DNA from: Pseudonocardia sp.
GTDB taxonomy: Bacteria > Actinomycetota > Actinomycetes > Mycobacteriales > Pseudonocardiaceae
Length of the DNA stretch: 34,671 nucleotides
Assembly: GCF_029263155.1 (NCBI RefSeq)
Contig: NZ_JAJCYB010000072.1
Coordinates: 1-34,671 of the forward strand
Reading direction: 5' to 3'
This document shows positions 23,339-31,328 of this stretch, piece after piece (position 1 is the first letter of the stretch; every line of letters starts with the position of its first letter). The translations under genes were made by a program, and so were the position numbers. The notes beneath the pieces are model-generated. The model was not told the origin of the DNA, did no database searches, and saw nothing but the letters and a program-made list of their open reading frames with translations.

Positions 23339-24640
23339 ATGAGGCGACAGGTCACGGTGGGGGGCCTTGTGGCGCTGGCCCTGCTGACCGGCTCCATGGT
23401 GGCGTTCGCCCAACCGCCGGTGCCGGCGGACTGCGCGCCCGCCGAGGCCGGCGCGGAGGTGGAGCGGCCCGGCCTCGTGCCCGGCGCCCGCGCACAGGAC
23501 GACCCGTCCGGCGAGGAGCCCGAGCCGGTGGGCGACGAGCCGGTGGGTGACGAGCCCGTGGACGACGAGCCCGCGGACGACGAGCCCGCGGATGACGCGC
23601 CTGCGGACGACGAGCCGATGGGTGACGAGCCCGCGGGTGACGAGCCTGCGGGTGACGACTCGGCGGGAGATGTCCCCGACGCCGACCTGCCGGCCGACGA
23701 CCCCTGCGCGGCCGAGCAGACCGCGGCCGCCGCTCTCGAGTGGGGCGCTCCCGCCCGCGAGGACGACTTCGACGGCCCGCTCGACCCGGCCTGGGAGGTC
23801 TACGGCGGGACCGGCTACGACGGGCAGGGCACCCGCACCGCCGACGCCCTGACCACCGAGGACGGCGTCCTGACCATCACCGGGGATGCCGAGGGCGCCA
23901 CCGGTGGCATGGCCTGGGGCCCCGGGCAGATGTACGGGCGCTGGGAGGCCCGCGTGCGGACGCCGGCGAGCGACCCGTCCTACAACGCGCTCCTGCTGCT
24001 GTGGCCCGACGACGAGACCGCGGCCGGCAGCGAGGTCGACTTCATGGAGATGCTCGACCCCACACGGCAGACCGCCAACGCGTTCCTGCACAGCGGGCGC
24101 GCGGACGCACCGGAGATGGGCGAGGTGGCCGTGGACGCCACGCAGTGGCACAACTGGGCCGTCGAGTGGACCCCGACGTCGATCACCACCTACCTCGACG
24201 GGGTCGAGTGGTGGACCGTCGACGACCCCGACCTGCTCCCCCGGGGCCCGATGCACCTGTGCGTGCAGCTGGACTGGTTCCCGACCGGCGACGCGGAGGT
24301 GCAGGAGTCGTCGATGCAGGTCGAGTGGGTGCGCGAGTACGCGGTCGACGCCCCCGCGCCCGTCGCGGACGACCCGGCCGCGGGCGAGGAGCCCGGCGCC
24401 GCCGCGCCGGCGGCCGACGACCCCGACGGTGACGCCGGCGACCGCGACACCAGCGGGGACGACGGTGACCAGGGCGACGGCGACCAGGGCGACGGTGACC
24501 GCGGCGACGGTGAACGGGACAAGGACCGGGGAGCCGGTGGCGGCGACAGCGAGGGAGTGCCCGCGCAGCGCCTGAGCGAGGGCGGGCCCGACGCCCCGGC
24601 CCGCGCCGGCCTCGTGCCCGCCGCGGTCCGACAGGGCTGA
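23339..24640 (+). CDS. Secreted glycoside hydrolase family 16 protein with acidic repeats
   Basis: The product is 433 aa. Residues 1-24 are a signal peptide, probably cut after VAFA. Residues 64-113 are ten five-residue acidic units of type DEPAG/DEPVD, and ~376-390 carry GDQGD-type units. Between them (~140-335) is a GH16 lamin/beta-glucanase domain with the catalytic E-x-D-x-x-E as EVDFME at 232-237, plus FDGPLDPAWEVYGG, YGRWEARVRTP and WHNWAVEWTPTSITTYLDG. It should hydrolyse or transglycosylate beta-1,3 or mixed glucans outside the cell. No LPXTG or membrane anchor is seen. ATG 23339 has GGGAGAG upstream. Substrate unproven. Confidence 0.88.
   Translation: MRRQVTVGGLVALALLTGSMVAFAQPPVPADCAPAEAGAEVERPGLVPGARAQDDPSGEEPEPVGDEPVGDEPVDDEPADDEPADDAPADDEPMGDEPAGDEPAGDDSAGDVPDADLPADDPCAAEQTAAAALEWGAPAREDDFDGPLDPAWEVYGGTGYDGQGTRTADALTTEDGVLTITGDAEGATGGMAWGPGQMYGRWEARVRTPASDPSYNALLLLWPDDETAAGSEVDFMEMLDPTRQTANAFLHSGRADAPEMGEVAVDATQWHNWAVEWTPTSITTYLDGVEWWTVDDPDLLPRGPMHLCVQLDWFPTGDAEVQESSMQVEWVREYAVDAPAPVADDPAAGEEPGAAAPAADDPDGDAGDRDTSGDDGDQGDGDQGDGDRGDGERDKDRGAGGGDSEGVPAQRLSEGGPDAPARAGLVPAAVRQG
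23528..23677 (+). repeat. Ten 15-bp in-frame tandem units in the GH16 gene
   Basis: The units encode x-G/D-D-E-P pentapeptides (VGDEP, VDDEP, ADDEP, AGDEP and variants), residues 64-113. Third-position differences show that the array is old enough to have drifted while keeping the acidic pattern. Confidence 0.85.
24464..24508 (+). repeat. Three 15-bp GDQGD units in the GH16 gene
   Basis: GDQGD, GDQGD, GDRGD lie at residues 376-390 after the catalytic domain, a second acidic repeat of the same unit length but different sequence. Confidence 0.7.
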
Positions 24641-24664
24641 GCCCCGGCCCGCATCACGGGCCCG

Positions 24665-24734
24665 TCCCGCTCGAACGGAACCGCATTGCTGTTCGCGGGC
24701 GCTCGAACAGCAACCACGTTCCGTTCGAGCGGGA
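24665..24734. terminator. 70-bp nested hairpin between convergent genes
   Basis: The outer arms are perfect over 17 bp (24665-24681 with 24718-24734). An inner perfect 10-bp stem (24686-24695 with 24704-24713) closes an 8-nt loop, and the two stems are separated by 4-nt internal bulges on each side. It lies between the GH16 stop (24640) and the XRE-cupin stop (24737-24739), so a bidirectional terminator is the simplest reading. Its size and two-stem structure also resemble a mobile palindromic unit. Confidence 0.7.
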
Positions 24735-24736
24735 AC

Positions 24737-25291
24737 TCAGACGTACTCCATCACGAGCACCGCGGCCGTGCCGGGCTCCAGGGCCTGGTAGCAGTGCGGG
24801 CGGTCACCGGGGAAGCGGGCGTAGTCGCCGACGCCCAGCTCCACCTCCCCGCCCAGCGGCCCGGTCCGCCACCGGCCCGCCGTGACCAGCAGGTGCTCGG
24901 TGGTGCCGGGGATGTGCCCGTGCGCCTCGCGCGCGGCGCCCGGCTCCGCCGTGATGACGTGCAGGTCGCGTCGGGCGCCGGGCGGGCACGCCGCGAGCAG
25001 CGTGCCGGTGAACGGGGCGTGCTCCGAGGCCAGCGTGAGCGACTCGCCCGCGCGGATCACCCGGACCGGCGCGACCTGCGGGTCCACCAGCCGACTGAAC
25101 GGAACGTCGAGCTCCACGGCCAGCGCCCAGAGCGTCTCCACGCTGGGGTTCCCCGCCCCGGACTCCAGCTGCGAGAGCGTCGACTTCGCGATCCCGGCCC
25201 GCCGGGCCAGCTCCGCGAGGGAGATCCCGAGCCGCTCGCGCTCGCGGCGGACGGCCGCGGCGATGACGGCCAGCGGTTCTGTTCGTTCCAT
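24737..25291 (-). CDS. XRE-family regulator with C-terminal cupin domain
   Basis: The product is 184 aa. Residues ~5-60 are an XRE helix-turn-helix (GISLAELARRAGIAKSTLSQ, then SVETLWALAVELDVPFSRL). Residues ~95-184 are a cupin with HGHIPGTTEHLLVTAGRW and GDYARFPGDRPHCYQAL, which usually binds a metal and a small metabolite. ATG 25291 is used; an upstream in-frame start would overlap the divergent promoter. It is divergent from azlCD and two identical-type inverted repeats lie at that promoter, so it most likely controls azlCD and itself. An amino-acid effector fits the target, which is inference. Confidence 0.9.
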   Translation of the reverse strand: MERTEPLAVIAAAVRRERERLGISLAELARRAGIAKSTLSQLESGAGNPSVETLWALAVELDVPFSRLVDPQVAPVRVIRAGESLTLASEHAPFTGTLLAACPPGARRDLHVITAEPGAAREAHGHIPGTTEHLLVTAGRWRTGPLGGEVELGVGDYARFPGDRPHCYQALEPGTAAVLVMEYV

Positions 25292-25301
25292 CGGTCTCCC
25301 T

Positions 25302-25317
25302 GTTCGGCTTGACGAAC
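25302..25317. promoter_or_regulatory. Operator 1 (GTTCG-N6-CGAAC) for the XRE-cupin regulator
   Basis: A perfect inverted repeat, GTTCG and CGAAC around six bases, overlapping the -35 region of the azlC promoter. An identical arrangement occurs 48 bases away at 25350-25365. Confidence 0.6.
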
Positions 25318-25337
25318 GCACTCGCGGTGTTCAGTGT
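25309..25337 (+). promoter_or_regulatory. azlC promoter
   Basis: TTGACG at 25309-25314 and CAGTGT at 25332-25337 are separated by 17 bases. The ATG at 25346 follows after 8 bases, so the transcript is leaderless or nearly so. Confidence 0.5.
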
Positions 25338-25345
25338 AGGGGACC

Positions 25346-26026
25346 ATGCGTTCGTTATGTCGAACACTCACCCGCGACGACGTCCGCGACGTCGTCGCGC
25401 TCACCGCGGCCGTCGGTGTCGTGGGGGCGTCGTTCGGGGCGCTCGCGGCGGCCGTCGGGGTGTCGTTGCCGATGGCCGTCGCGATGTCGCTGCTCGTGCT
25501 GTCGGGCGGATCGCAGTTCCTCGCCGTCAGCGTCGTGGCGGCCGGCGGCGGCCTGCTGCCCGCAGTGGTCGGCGGGTTGCTGCTCGGTGCCCGGCACCTG
25601 CCCTACGGGCTCGCCATGGCGCCGGTCGTCGGCCGGTCGTGGCCCGAGCGGCTGTTCGGGGCGCACCTGCTGATCGACGAGGTGGTGGCGTTCTCCCGGG
25701 CCCGCGGGCCGGGGCGGCGCGGCCGGGCCGCGTACTGGGCCTGCGGGATCTCCCTGGTCACGTTCTGGACGGCGGGCACCGTGGTCGGGGTGCTGGCCGG
25801 GTCGGCCGTGCCGGACACGAACGCGTTCGGGATCGACGCGGCGTTCCCGGCCGCGCTGGTCGCGCTGCTGTTCCCGGCGCTGCGCAGCGGGGGCCGTGCC
25901 CGGCGGGTCGGGGCGGCGGGGGCCGCCGTCGCGCTGGCGACGACACCGCTGCTGCCGGCCGGCCTGCCGGTCCTGACCGGGCTGCTCGGGGTGGCGGCCG
26001 CCGGTCGCCGCGGTGACCGGCGGTGA
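25346..26026 (+). CDS. azlC: AzlC-family branched-chain amino acid exporter, large subunit
   Basis: The product is 226 aa with several membrane helices. The family signature VGASFGALAAAVGVSLPMAVAMSLLVLSGGSQFLAVSV and LGARHLPYGLAMAP are clear. AzlC pairs with the small AzlD protein to export branched-chain amino acids or their analogues. azlD follows after 49 bases. Transcription is probably controlled by the divergent XRE-cupin protein. The start is taken as ATG 25346, which overlaps operator 2; a later start cannot be excluded. Confidence 0.92.
   Translation: MRSLCRTLTRDDVRDVVALTAAVGVVGASFGALAAAVGVSLPMAVAMSLLVLSGGSQFLAVSVVAAGGGLLPAVVGGLLLGARHLPYGLAMAPVVGRSWPERLFGAHLLIDEVVAFSRARGPGRRGRAAYWACGISLVTFWTAGTVVGVLAGSAVPDTNAFGIDAAFPAALVALLFPALRSGGRARRVGAAGAAVALATTPLLPAGLPVLTGLLGVAAAGRRGDRR
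25350..25365. promoter_or_regulatory. Operator 2 (GTTCG-N6-CGAAC) inside the azlC start
   Basis: The same GTTCG-N6-CGAAC arrangement as operator 1, with different spacer bases, lying within codons 2-7 of azlC just after the transcription start. The pair brackets the promoter. Confidence 0.6.
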
Positions 26027-26075
26027 GCGGGCGGCGCGTCCAGGCATCACCGAGCGCGGACGGCGGGGGAGTGCG

Positions 26076-26384
26076 ATGACCTGGACCGCGGTGCTCGTCC
26101 TCGCCGCCGGCATCTACCTCACCCGCCTCGCCGGGCTGGTGCTCGGCGACCGCCTCCGCATGTCCGAGTGGGTCGCGGACCGCATCGATCTGGGCGCAAC
26201 CGCGCTGCTCGTCGCGCTGGCGGCGACGGCGTGGCTCACCGAGGGCGGCGGGTTCGCCGGATGGGCGCGCACGGTCGGCGTCGCGGTGGGGGTGGTGGCG
26301 GCGTGGCGCCGCGTGCCGTTCCTACTGGTCGTGGTGCTGGCCGCCGCCACGACCGCGGGACTGCGGTACCTCGGGATGCCGTGA
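26076..26384 (+). CDS. azlD: AzlD-family branched-chain amino acid exporter, small subunit
   Basis: The product is 102 aa with four hydrophobic segments. It has the AzlD pattern WTAVLVLAAGIYLTRLAGLVLGDRL, then LGATALLVALAATAWLT. ATG 26076 has GGGGGAG a few bases upstream, supporting it over an in-frame start at 26013. It is the obligate partner of AzlC. The stop overlaps an in-frame GTG of the next gene. Confidence 0.9.
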   Translation: MTWTAVLVLAAGIYLTRLAGLVLGDRLRMSEWVADRIDLGATALLVALAATAWLTEGGGFAGWARTVGVAVGVVAAWRRVPFLLVVVLAAATTAGLRYLGMP

Positions 26385-26410
26385 CCGCCGGCGTGCGCGA
26401 GGCTGGTCGG

Positions 26411-27820
26411 GTGCACTGTCTGGTGATCGGGGCGACCGGCTACGTCGGCGCCCGGCTCGTGCCCCGGCTGCTCGCCGAGGGCCACGAGGTCCGCGTGCTC
26501 GTCCGCGACGGGGCGAAGCTCGACCGGCTGCCGTTCGCGGGTGCGGTCGAGCGCGTCGTCGGCGACGTCGCCGTGGCCGCGCGGCCGGCGTGCGAGGGCG
26601 TCGAGGCGGTGTTCTACCTCGTGCACTCCATGGACGGCCCGGGCTACGCCGCCCGCGACCGGTACGCCGCCGAGCACCTCGCCACGGCGGCGGCCGACGC
26701 CGGGGTGCGGCGGGTGGTCTACCTCGGCGGGCTGCAGCCCGACGGGCAGCGGAACTCGGCGCACCTGGCGTCGCGCCGGGAGACCGGTGACGCGCTGCTG
26801 GCCGGCCCCGTGCCGGCGGCGGTGCTGCAGGCCGGGATCGTCGTCGGCGCCGGGTCCGCCAGCTTCGAGATGATCCGACACCTCGCCACGGTGTCGCCGG
26901 TGCTGCCGCTGCCCGACCGGGCGTGGAACGCCGTACAGCCCATCGGCATCGACGACGTGCTGTTCCACCTGGTCGCCTGCCTGGACCTGCCGCCCCACGC
27001 CAACCGCACCTACGACATCGGCGGCGCCGACGTCCTCACCTACCTCGGGCTGATGACCGGGTTCGCGCAGGCCGCGGGGCACCCGCACCCGGTGGCGATC
27101 CCGGTGCCGCTCTCGGCGCCCAAGCTGACGGCCCGCGCGGTGCAGGCGCTCACGCCCGTCGACCGGCACCTCGCGGGCCCGCTGCTGGAGTCCATGGCCC
27201 ACGACCTCGTCTGCCGCGACGACCCGCCCGCGGGCCCGCCCCCCGGCGGCGCCACCACCTACGCCGAGGCGGTGCGCCGCGCGCTCGCCGAGGAGGGGGC
27301 CGCCGGGCGCGCGGTCACCGACCCGCGGGCCCCGGTGCTGGTCGGCGAGCACGTCGAGGACGTCGCGGCGCCCGCCGCGGCGCTCTGGGAGGTCGTCAGC
27401 GACATCGGCGGCGACACCGGCTGGTACACGGTGCCCGGTGCGTGGGCGCTGCGCGGCGGGATCGACCGGTTGTTCGGCGGCGTCGGGGCCCGGCGCACCA
27501 AACCCGATCGGCTGGAACCCGGCGCCGCGCTGGACTGGTGGCGCATCGAGGCCGTCGAGCCCGGCCGGTCCCTGCGGCTGCGCGCGGAGACCAAGCTGCC
27601 CGGCACCGTGTGCCTGGAGCTGCGGGTCGAGCCCGTCGACGCCACGACCAGCCGCTACGTGCAGCGGGTGACGTTCCGGCCGGACGGTCTCGCGGGCCGC
27701 GCCTACTGGTACGCGCAGCTGCCGCTGCACGACTTCGTGTTCGCGGTGATGGCCCGCACGATCGCCGGGGTCGCGGTCACGTCGCACCGGGCTGCGACAC
27801 GCGCGCGGGCGACCCGCTGA
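26411..27820 (+). CDS. NAD(P)-binding Rossmann / DUF2867 protein
   Basis: The product is 469 aa. Residues 1-~300 are an atypical short-chain dehydrogenase-like Rossmann domain with the loop IGATGYVG and AVFYLVHSMDGPGY (the LVHSM segment is typical of this subgroup). Residues ~310-460 match DUF2867: YTVPGAWALRGGIDRLFGGV, DWWRIEAVEPGRSLRLRAE and a YWYAQLPLHDFVF end. The reaction is unknown; members probably act on a quinone, lipid or nucleotide-sugar-like molecule. GTG 26411 starts the Rossmann strand; GTG 26381, overlapping the azlD stop, is an alternative. The last 44 bases overlap the convergent MFS gene. Confidence 0.9.
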   Translation: MHCLVIGATGYVGARLVPRLLAEGHEVRVLVRDGAKLDRLPFAGAVERVVGDVAVAARPACEGVEAVFYLVHSMDGPGYAARDRYAAEHLATAAADAGVRRVVYLGGLQPDGQRNSAHLASRRETGDALLAGPVPAAVLQAGIVVGAGSASFEMIRHLATVSPVLPLPDRAWNAVQPIGIDDVLFHLVACLDLPPHANRTYDIGGADVLTYLGLMTGFAQAAGHPHPVAIPVPLSAPKLTARAVQALTPVDRHLAGPLLESMAHDLVCRDDPPAGPPPGGATTYAEAVRRALAEEGAAGRAVTDPRAPVLVGEHVEDVAAPAAALWEVVSDIGGDTGWYTVPGAWALRGGIDRLFGGVGARRTKPDRLEPGAALDWWRIEAVEPGRSLRLRAETKLPGTVCLELRVEPVDATTSRYVQRVTFRPDGLAGRAYWYAQLPLHDFVFAVMARTIAGVAVTSHRAATRARATR

Positions 27821-29021
27821 CCAGCCGGCGCGCCGCGGGCAGGGCGAGCACCGCCGCGTAGACCGCGATCACCACCGCGAGCCCGGCCAGCGGCCCGGTG
27901 AACCCGGCGTCACCGCCGGCGACCGAGAGCAGCAGCGGCACCCCGAACCCGAGGTAGGCGCAGGCGTAGAAGGTGCCGGTCAGGGCACCGCGGGCGGTGG
28001 GGGAGGCGAGCTCGCCGACCATCGTCAGCCCGGCGGCCAGACACAGCCCGTAGCCGACGCCGAGCAGCAGCGCGACCGGCACCAGCAGCGGCCACGCGCC
28101 GCTCGCCACCCCCAGCAGGCTGAGCCCGAACCCGGCTGCGCCGACGGCCAGCCCCGTCGGCCCGGCGGTGACGTACCCCAGGCGCCGCCCGAGCGGCTGC
28201 GCGAACACGCCGGTCAGCAGCGTCACCCCGGCCACCAGCCCGGTGATCGCCACCGCGATCTGCGGCATCGACGGCGTGAGCAGCAGCGGCAGCACCGTGA
28301 CCGCGGTGGACGGGAACGTGAACACCCCGATCGCCACCGGGGCCACCACGACCAGGAACGGGATGCGGGCGCCCCGCGGCACGCCGAGGTTGATCCACTG
28401 CTGGGGACGGAAGGGCCGACGGAGGAGGCCCGGGGTGGGTGGGGCAAGCCCGGCGCGGCGGTCCGCCGGGGCGAGCGTCTCGGGCACCCGGGGGAGCAGC
28501 GCGAGTCCGACCAGCATCAGCGCGACGTGCACGAGGTAGGGGAGCACGGTGGGTAGCGGCAGCCACTGCGCCATCAGCCCGGACACCAGCGGGCCGATCG
28601 CCCATCCGCCGCCGAGCGCGGCGGTGGTCCAGCGTGCGGAGCGGGCCGGGTCCCCGTCCAGCTCACCGAGCCAGGCGGTTCCCACGCTGAACACCACGCC
28701 CGACACCGCGCCCTGCAGGAACCGGCCCAGGAACAGCACCAGCACCGAGCTCGACGCCCCCAGGAACAGCAGGGACGTGACGATCGACAGCACCACGAAC
28801 GGCACCACCACCGCCCGCCGCCCGAACCGGTCCGATGCGGGCCCGGCGAGCAGCAGCGCGGGCACCAGCCCGGCGGCGTAGACGCCGAACGCGCCGGTCA
28901 GAGCCTCCGAGGAGAGCCCGAGCAGGTCGCGGTAGACCAGCAGCAGCGGCGTCGGGACGTTCGTCCCGAACGCGACCACGAAGATCGCGATCCACAGGGC
29001 GGCCACCTGGCGACGTCGCAC
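27777..29021 (-). CDS. MFS transporter
   Basis: The product is 414 aa with about twelve hydrophobic helices. Between helices 2 and 3 lies the MFS motif as GPASDRFGRRAVV, and a polar segment at ~185-225 is the central loop. The overall pattern is that of drug/small-molecule efflux proteins of the DHA family. GTG 29021 is chosen at the start of the basic MRRRQVAALWIAIFV. Its end overlaps the convergent DUF2867 gene by 44 bases. Substrate unknown. Confidence 0.92.
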   Translation of the reverse strand: MRRRQVAALWIAIFVVAFGTNVPTPLLLVYRDLLGLSSEALTGAFGVYAAGLVPALLLAGPASDRFGRRAVVVPFVVLSIVTSLLFLGASSSVLVLFLGRFLQGAVSGVVFSVGTAWLGELDGDPARSARWTTAALGGGWAIGPLVSGLMAQWLPLPTVLPYLVHVALMLVGLALLPRVPETLAPADRRAGLAPPTPGLLRRPFRPQQWINLGVPRGARIPFLVVVAPVAIGVFTFPSTAVTVLPLLLTPSMPQIAVAITGLVAGVTLLTGVFAQPLGRRLGYVTAGPTGLAVGAAGFGLSLLGVASGAWPLLVPVALLLGVGYGLCLAAGLTMVGELASPTARGALTGTFYACAYLGFGVPLLLSVAGGDAGFTGPLAGLAVVIAVYAAVLALPAARRLVSGSPARVSQPGAT

Positions 29022-29077
29022 CCGCGCACGCTACCCCGCAGATCCGCGTGCGGGCTGTGGCCGAAGCCACGCCCCGG

Positions 29078-31198
29078 TCACTCCGGCGCCACGTCGTAGC
29101 GGGCGAAGCGGCGGGTGAACGTGGCCGAGCCCGACGTCATCGCGCGCAGGTCCACGGCGTAGCGCAGCAGCTCGGTGCACGGCACCTCGGCGCGCACCGT
29201 CGTGCGGCCCGGCCCGGCCGCCTCGGTGCCGAGCACGCGGCCGCGCCGCCCGGACAGGTCACCGAGCACCGCGCCCAGGTGGGCGTCCGGGATGCGCACG
29301 GTGACCTCGTCGTACGGCTCCAGCAGCACGGTGCCGCACGCCTGCGCGGCCTCGCGGACGGCCAGCGCGCCCGCGGTCTGGAACGCGGCGTCCGAGGAGT
29401 CGACGCTGTGCGCCTTGCCGTCCACGAGCGTGGCACGGACGTCGACGACCGGGTGGTGGTGCTCGGTCAGCCCGCGTTCGAGCTGCGTACGGATCCCCTT
29501 CTCCACGCTGGGGACGAACTGGGTCGGCACCGCGCCGCCGACCACCTTCGACGCGAACTCGAACCCCGACCCGCGCGGCAGCGGCTCGAACTCGACGTGA
29601 CACACCGCGTACTGCCCGTGCCCGCCGCTCTGCTTGACGTGGCGGCCCGTGACGCGCGCGGGCGCGGCGAGCGTGGCGCGCATCGGCACCCGCACCGGCT
29701 CGGTGTCGACGTCGGCGCCGCCCGCCCGCAGTCGCGAGAGGACCACGTCGGCGTGCGCCTCGCCCATGCACCACAGCACGGTCTGGTGGGTCTCGGGGCT
29801 GCGCTCCAGGTGCAGCGCCGGGTCCGCCGCGACGATCTTGCCGAGCGACTTGACCAGCGCGTCCTCCGCGCCGCGGGTCCGCGCGACGATCGCGACGGGC
29901 AGCAGCGGCTCGGGCAGGTCCCAGCAGGACAGCAGCAGCGGGTGCTCGGCGGCGGAGACGGTGTCGCCGGTCTCGGCCGAACCCAGCTTCGTCAGGGCGC
30001 AGATGTCGCCCGCGACCACCGCGTCGACCTCGTCGAGGGTGGCGCCCAGCGGGGCGTAGACGTGGGCGAGGCGCTCGTCGGCGTCGTGGCCGCCGTCGGC
30101 CTCGTCGCCGCGCTGTGCGGGGACCACGCCGTGGTGCCCGCTGACGTGGACGACCGAGTCGGGCCGCAGCGTCCCGGAGAACACCCGCACCAGCGACACC
30201 CGCCCGACGTACGCGTCGGCGGAGGTGCGCACGACCTCCGCGGCCAACGGCCCGTCCGGGTCGGCCGTGAGCGGGGGGCGCGCCGAGCCGTCGATGCCCG
30301 ACACGGTGGGCAACGGGTGCTCCAGCGGCGACGGGAAGCCGCCGACCAGCACCTCCAGCAGCGCGTCGAGGCCGATCCCGCCCATCGAGCACACCGGGAT
30401 CACCGGGTGGAACGAACCGCGCGCGACGGCCGTCTCCAGGTCGTCGATCAGCGTGGCGAGCTCGATGTCCTCGCCACCGAGGTAGCGCTCCATGAGCGAC
30501 TCGTCCTCGGACTGCTCGATGATCCCCTCGATCAGCTCCGCGCGGGCCTCGCGGGCGCCGGGCGGGGCGCTGCCGGCGGGGGTGCGCGAGAGCAGGCCGT
30601 AGATCCCGGTGAGCCGCTGGCCCACCCGGATCGGCAGGTAGAGCGGGGCGACGCCGGCGCCGAAGGAGTCCTGGCAGGCGGCGATCGTGGCCTCCAGGTC
30701 GGCGCGCGGACCGTCGCAGCGGGAGACGACCACCGCGCGGGGCATCCCGACCGCCGCGCACTCCTCCCACTGCGCCACGGTGGCGGGGTCGATCCCACCC
30801 TCCCCGTCGCCGTTGCGGCCCGCCGCGTCCGCCGGGACCACGAACAGGGCGGCGTCGGCGGCGCGCAGCCCGGCGCGCAGCTCGCCGACGAAGTCGCCGT
30901 AGCCGGGCGTGTCGATGAGGTTGATCTTCGTCTCGTCGTGGACGAGCGGCGCCACGGACAGCGCGACCGAGCGCTGCTGGCGGACCGCGGCCGGATCGTG
31001 GTCGCAGACCGTGGTGCCGTCGGTGACCGTGCCGGCGCGGCCGATCACCTCCGCGTGCGCGAGCAGCGCCTCCACCAGGGTGGTCTTCCCCGACCCCGAC
31101 GGCCCGACGAGGACCACGTTGCGCAGCCGGGCCGGGTCGCGCCGCCCGCCGGATGCTCTGCCGGCGGCTGCCCTGGACGACGCTGCCTTGACGGACAT
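29078..31198 (-). CDS. Elongation factor G-like GTPase (EF-G2 type)
   Basis: The product is 706 aa with the full EF-G domain order: GTPase, domain II, III, IV and V. The P-loop is GPSGSGKTT at 32-40. Switch II reads DTPGYGD (96-102), with Tyr where canonical EF-G has the catalytic His of DTPGHVD. The guanine-specificity NKxD is SRCD (159-162). Domain IV has HVKQSGGHGQYAVCHVEFEP. This is the actinobacterial EF-G-like group (Rv0120c type), distinct from the canonical fusA product and with uncertain role at the ribosome. ATG 31198 has GGAGG 9-13 bases upstream. It is divergent from the malic enzyme gene. Confidence 0.9.
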   Translation of the reverse strand: MSVKAASSRAAAGRASGGRRDPARLRNVVLVGPSGSGKTTLVEALLAHAEVIGRAGTVTDGTTVCDHDPAAVRQQRSVALSVAPLVHDETKINLIDTPGYGDFVGELRAGLRAADAALFVVPADAAGRNGDGEGGIDPATVAQWEECAAVGMPRAVVVSRCDGPRADLEATIAACQDSFGAGVAPLYLPIRVGQRLTGIYGLLSRTPAGSAPPGAREARAELIEGIIEQSEDESLMERYLGGEDIELATLIDDLETAVARGSFHPVIPVCSMGGIGLDALLEVLVGGFPSPLEHPLPTVSGIDGSARPPLTADPDGPLAAEVVRTSADAYVGRVSLVRVFSGTLRPDSVVHVSGHHGVVPAQRGDEADGGHDADERLAHVYAPLGATLDEVDAVVAGDICALTKLGSAETGDTVSAAEHPLLLSCWDLPEPLLPVAIVARTRGAEDALVKSLGKIVAADPALHLERSPETHQTVLWCMGEAHADVVLSRLRAGGADVDTEPVRVPMRATLAAPARVTGRHVKQSGGHGQYAVCHVEFEPLPRGSGFEFASKVVGGAVPTQFVPSVEKGIRTQLERGLTEHHHPVVDVRATLVDGKAHSVDSSDAAFQTAGALAVREAAQACGTVLLEPYDEVTVRIPDAHLGAVLGDLSGRRGRVLGTEAAGPGRTTVRAEVPCTELLRYAVDLRAMTSGSATFTRRFARYDVAPE

Positions 31199-31316
31199 GC
31201 CCGACCACCTCCGCGTCACTGCGTGGATGTCTGCACTTCACGTGTGCGCCATCTCACACCCGGCCCGCCGGGCTCACAACCCCCGCGACGGAACGATCCG
31301 TAGTCCGGGCCGCGAG

Positions 31317-31322
31317 TAGGGT
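31317..31322 (+). promoter_or_regulatory. -10 box of a probable leaderless promoter for the malic enzyme
   Basis: TAGGGT lies 6 bases before the GTG at 31329 and there is no ribosome-binding site. Confidence 0.55.
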
Positions 31323-31328
31323 GCGCGC

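Noticed and set aside
23528..23677. CRISPR-like array
   Set aside because: The 15-bp period is continuous, has no unique spacers and is in frame within a protein.
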